Part shown: piece after piece, positions 62,472 through 64,000 of the stretch | Layout of the letters: each line of letters begins with the position of its first letter | Numbering within the stretch: the first letter of the stretch is position 1 | Program-made: the position numbers and the translations under genes | Origin: Sphingobium cloacae | Lineage (GTDB): Bacteria; Pseudomonadota; Alphaproteobacteria; Sphingomonadales; Sphingomonadaceae | Direction of reading: 5' to 3' | NCBI RefSeq assembly: GCF_002355855.1 | Contig: NZ_AP017655.1 | Location: 1,488,001 to 1,552,000, forward strand | DNA: 64,000 nucleotides | The notes under the pieces: model-generated | Told to the model about the DNA's origin: nothing | Seen by the model: the letters and a program-made list of their open reading frames with translations, nothing else | The model's database searches: none

Positions 62472-64000
62472 CAGGCAGCCTCCCCCTTCCTCATGATCGG
62501 TGCCCCTTCAAACGCCAGAGGCAAGCGCAGGATGAAACGGCTGCCCATGCCCGGTTTGCTCTCCACGTCGATCCTCCCTCCCATGGCGGCGGCCAGTTCG
62601 CGCGCCTCGAAAGCGCCGATGCCGAAACCGCCGGTCTTGCTGCTCGAAAAAGGCTTGAACAATTCGCGCCGCACGAATTCCGCCGTCATGCCCGTGCCGT
62701 GATCGACGATCTCGACACCGGCCTCATCCCCTTGGGTGAACAGGCGAAGCTCGACAGGACTTTCGGCCGTGCTGGCGTCGATGGCATTTTGCAGCAGGTG
62801 CACCAGAATCTGCTCGACCCGGACAGGATCGGCCATGACCGGCAGCGCGTCGCCGGTCACGCGCACGGGATGCTGGCGCGAGCGGGAGCGCGCCACGGCA
62901 TCGGCCATCTCCCGCAGCATCATGGGACGGGGTTCTTCGGTCCGCCCCTTGTTATGCTGGGACAGGCGGGCGAGCAGATCGTTCATCTTGCCCACCGATT
63001 CCTTGAGCGTCAGGATCATGTCCGCGCGGAATTCGGGATTGTCGGCATGGCGCTCGGCATTGCGGGCGAGGAGCGAAAGCTGGCTCACCAGATTCTTGAC
63101 GTCATGCATGATGAAGGCGAAGCGGCGGTTGAACTCGTCGAAGCGTTGCGCATCGCTCAGCGCCTCCTGCCCCTGCGCTTCGCTGATATAGGTCGCGGCC
63201 TGCCGCCCGGCGGCGCGGAGCATGTCCAGATCCTCCCAGTCGAGCCGCCGGTCGATGGGCGGCCGCGCGAGCAGGATCGCCCCGATCAGCTTGCCGAAAT
63301 GGATCAGCGGAACCAGCGCCCAGCCCCGGCCGTCGCTCTTCATCCAATCGGGCAAGGGCATGGCGGCGGCATCCCCCTGCGCGCCCTCGATGTCGATGAT
63401 CCATCCCGTCTGCTCCAGCCGCAACGCCACGTCTCTGGAAAGCGAAGGCGTCTCGCGAAAGTCGAGGTTCCAATTCCAATGAGTCTCGAAAACCAGCCGT
63501 CCGTCCTCGCTGCGCAGCAACAGCAGGGCGCCCGACGAATCGGTGATGTCGGCCACGGCCTTCGCCACGCGCTCGCCCAGCGCGGGGGCGTCGCTCCCCG
63601 GCCTGCCGATGGTTTCCCCGAACCGCATCCATTCGGTGCGATAATCGTAGCGATGCTGGAAGAAATGCTTGGCGACCTGCACTTTCCATAGCGCGCGCAG
63701 CTGCGGCGAGGGCAGCAGGATCAGCGCGGTCACGGCCATGAAGAAGACGCCGCCAATCTCCATCACCCGCGCATAGGGACCGGCGATCAGCTCGATAAGG
63801 ACGGTCGCCGCCGCGAACAGGATGACATAGAGCGCCACCGCGGCGACGGAGAGCGACTGGAAGGTGAGGCTGCGCGACAACTGGATGCGGCCCGACAATT
63901 CCTTGCGCAGGCTCACCGCGATGATGGGCGCCAGCAGCGCCATCATCACGCCACGCAGGGCGTAAAGTTCATGCATATGCGCCGGCGCGAAATAACCGAC
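62471..64000 (-). CDS. prsK: PEP-CTERM-type sensor histidine kinase PrsK, 5' end outside window
   Basis: This protein is partial: the frame runs through the right edge (about 510 residues seen, continuing into VGYFAPAH before the first Met). Visible parts are three or more membrane helices with ALYVILFAAATVLIELIAG, a GAF-like domain (about 130-280), the H-box FAFIMHDVKNLVSQLSLL, an N-box LLQNAIDAS and the ATP lid GGFGIGAFEARELAAA. PrsK kinases are about 690 residues with many N-terminal helices. It phosphorylates PrsR, whose gene overlaps downstream. The input signal is unknown. Confidence 0.87.
   Translation of the reverse strand, partial: VGYFAPAHMHELYALRGVMMALLAPIIAVSLRKELSGRIQLSRSLTFQSLSVAAVALYVILFAAATVLIELIAGPYARVMEIGGVFFMAVTALILLPSPQLRALWKVQVAKHFFQHRYDYRTEWMRFGETIGRPGSDAPALGERVAKAVADITDSSGALLLLRSEDGRLVFETHWNWNLDFRETPSLSRDVALRLEQTGWIIDIEGAQGDAAAMPLPDWMKSDGRGWALVPLIHFGKLIGAILLARPPIDRRLDWEDLDMLRAAGRQAATYISEAQGQEALSDAQRFDEFNRRFAFIMHDVKNLVSQLSLLARNAERHADNPEFRADMILTLKESVGKMNDLLARLSQHNKGRTEEPRPMMLREMADAVARSRSRQHPVRVTGDALPVMADPVRVEQILVHLLQNAIDASTAESPVELRLFTQGDEAGVEIVDHGTGMTAEFVRRELFKPFSSSKTGGFGIGAFEARELAAAMGGRIDVESKPGMGSRFILRLPLAFEGAPIMRKGEAA

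Overview
The window looks like a chromosome segment of a sphingomonad (Sphingobium/Sphingomonas-like alphaproteobacterium). The evidence is GC-rich coding DNA, a PEP-CTERM/exosortase regulatory module (prsK/prsR/TPR protein), an alphaproteobacterial DksA with a single cysteine, a DUF1465 (RcdA-like) protein, small YdcH proteins, a TamA/TamB pair, a TonB-dependent siderophore receptor and a lipopolysaccharide-assembly lapA-pyrF pair. This assignment is inference; there is no rRNA in the window.

Positions 1-10639 are the right end of a mobile genomic island. It carries an ArdC-type antirestriction protein, a small CxCWxC protein, a HigBA-like toxin-antitoxin pair, and a type I restriction-modification operon (hsdM-hsdS-hsdR) followed by a YgjP-like zinc metallopeptidase gene. 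hsdM is interrupted near its 3' end by an 848-bp IS5-family element, and removing it restores an 801-codon frame exactly. The island ends at a displaced 3' half of tRNA-Leu(CAA), ending in CCA, which marks the chromosomal attachment site; the integrase and the intact tRNA should lie left of the window.

Positions 10640-38400 are ordinary chromosome. In order: a MarR regulator and TonB siderophore receptor, the branched-chain 2-oxoacid dehydrogenase genes (E1alpha, E1beta, E2), thyA, a RadC-like remnant domain protein, tRNA-Pro(CGG), putA with a divergent Lrp-type activator gene, purB, an EF-hand protein, lapA-pyrF, an outer-membrane barrel, tamB-tamA, the rcdA-like gene, two YdcH genes, a PilZ protein, dksA, and an extremely serine-rich protein with an exosortase-type C-terminal signal.

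Positions 38424-47438 are a 9-kb accessory block bounded by two nearly identical IS481-family elements in the same orientation. It holds an IS701-family transposase, a tripartite EmrAB-TolC-like drug efflux operon with a divergent AraC regulator, and an IS5-like fragment. It has the form of a composite transposon, with CTAG on both outer sides.

Positions 47439-64000 return to chromosome: a tyrosine phosphatase, an IS3 remnant, an aminotransferase, gamma-carbonic anhydrase, hemB, a three-gene operon of a POT peptide transporter and two amidohydrolases (one lacking its metal HxH motif), a nitroreductase, a short GntR regulator, and the TPR-prsR-prsK cluster, whose kinase gene runs off the right edge. 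The PrsK/PrsR pair and the serine-rich protein probably belong to one exopolysaccharide/exosortase programme.
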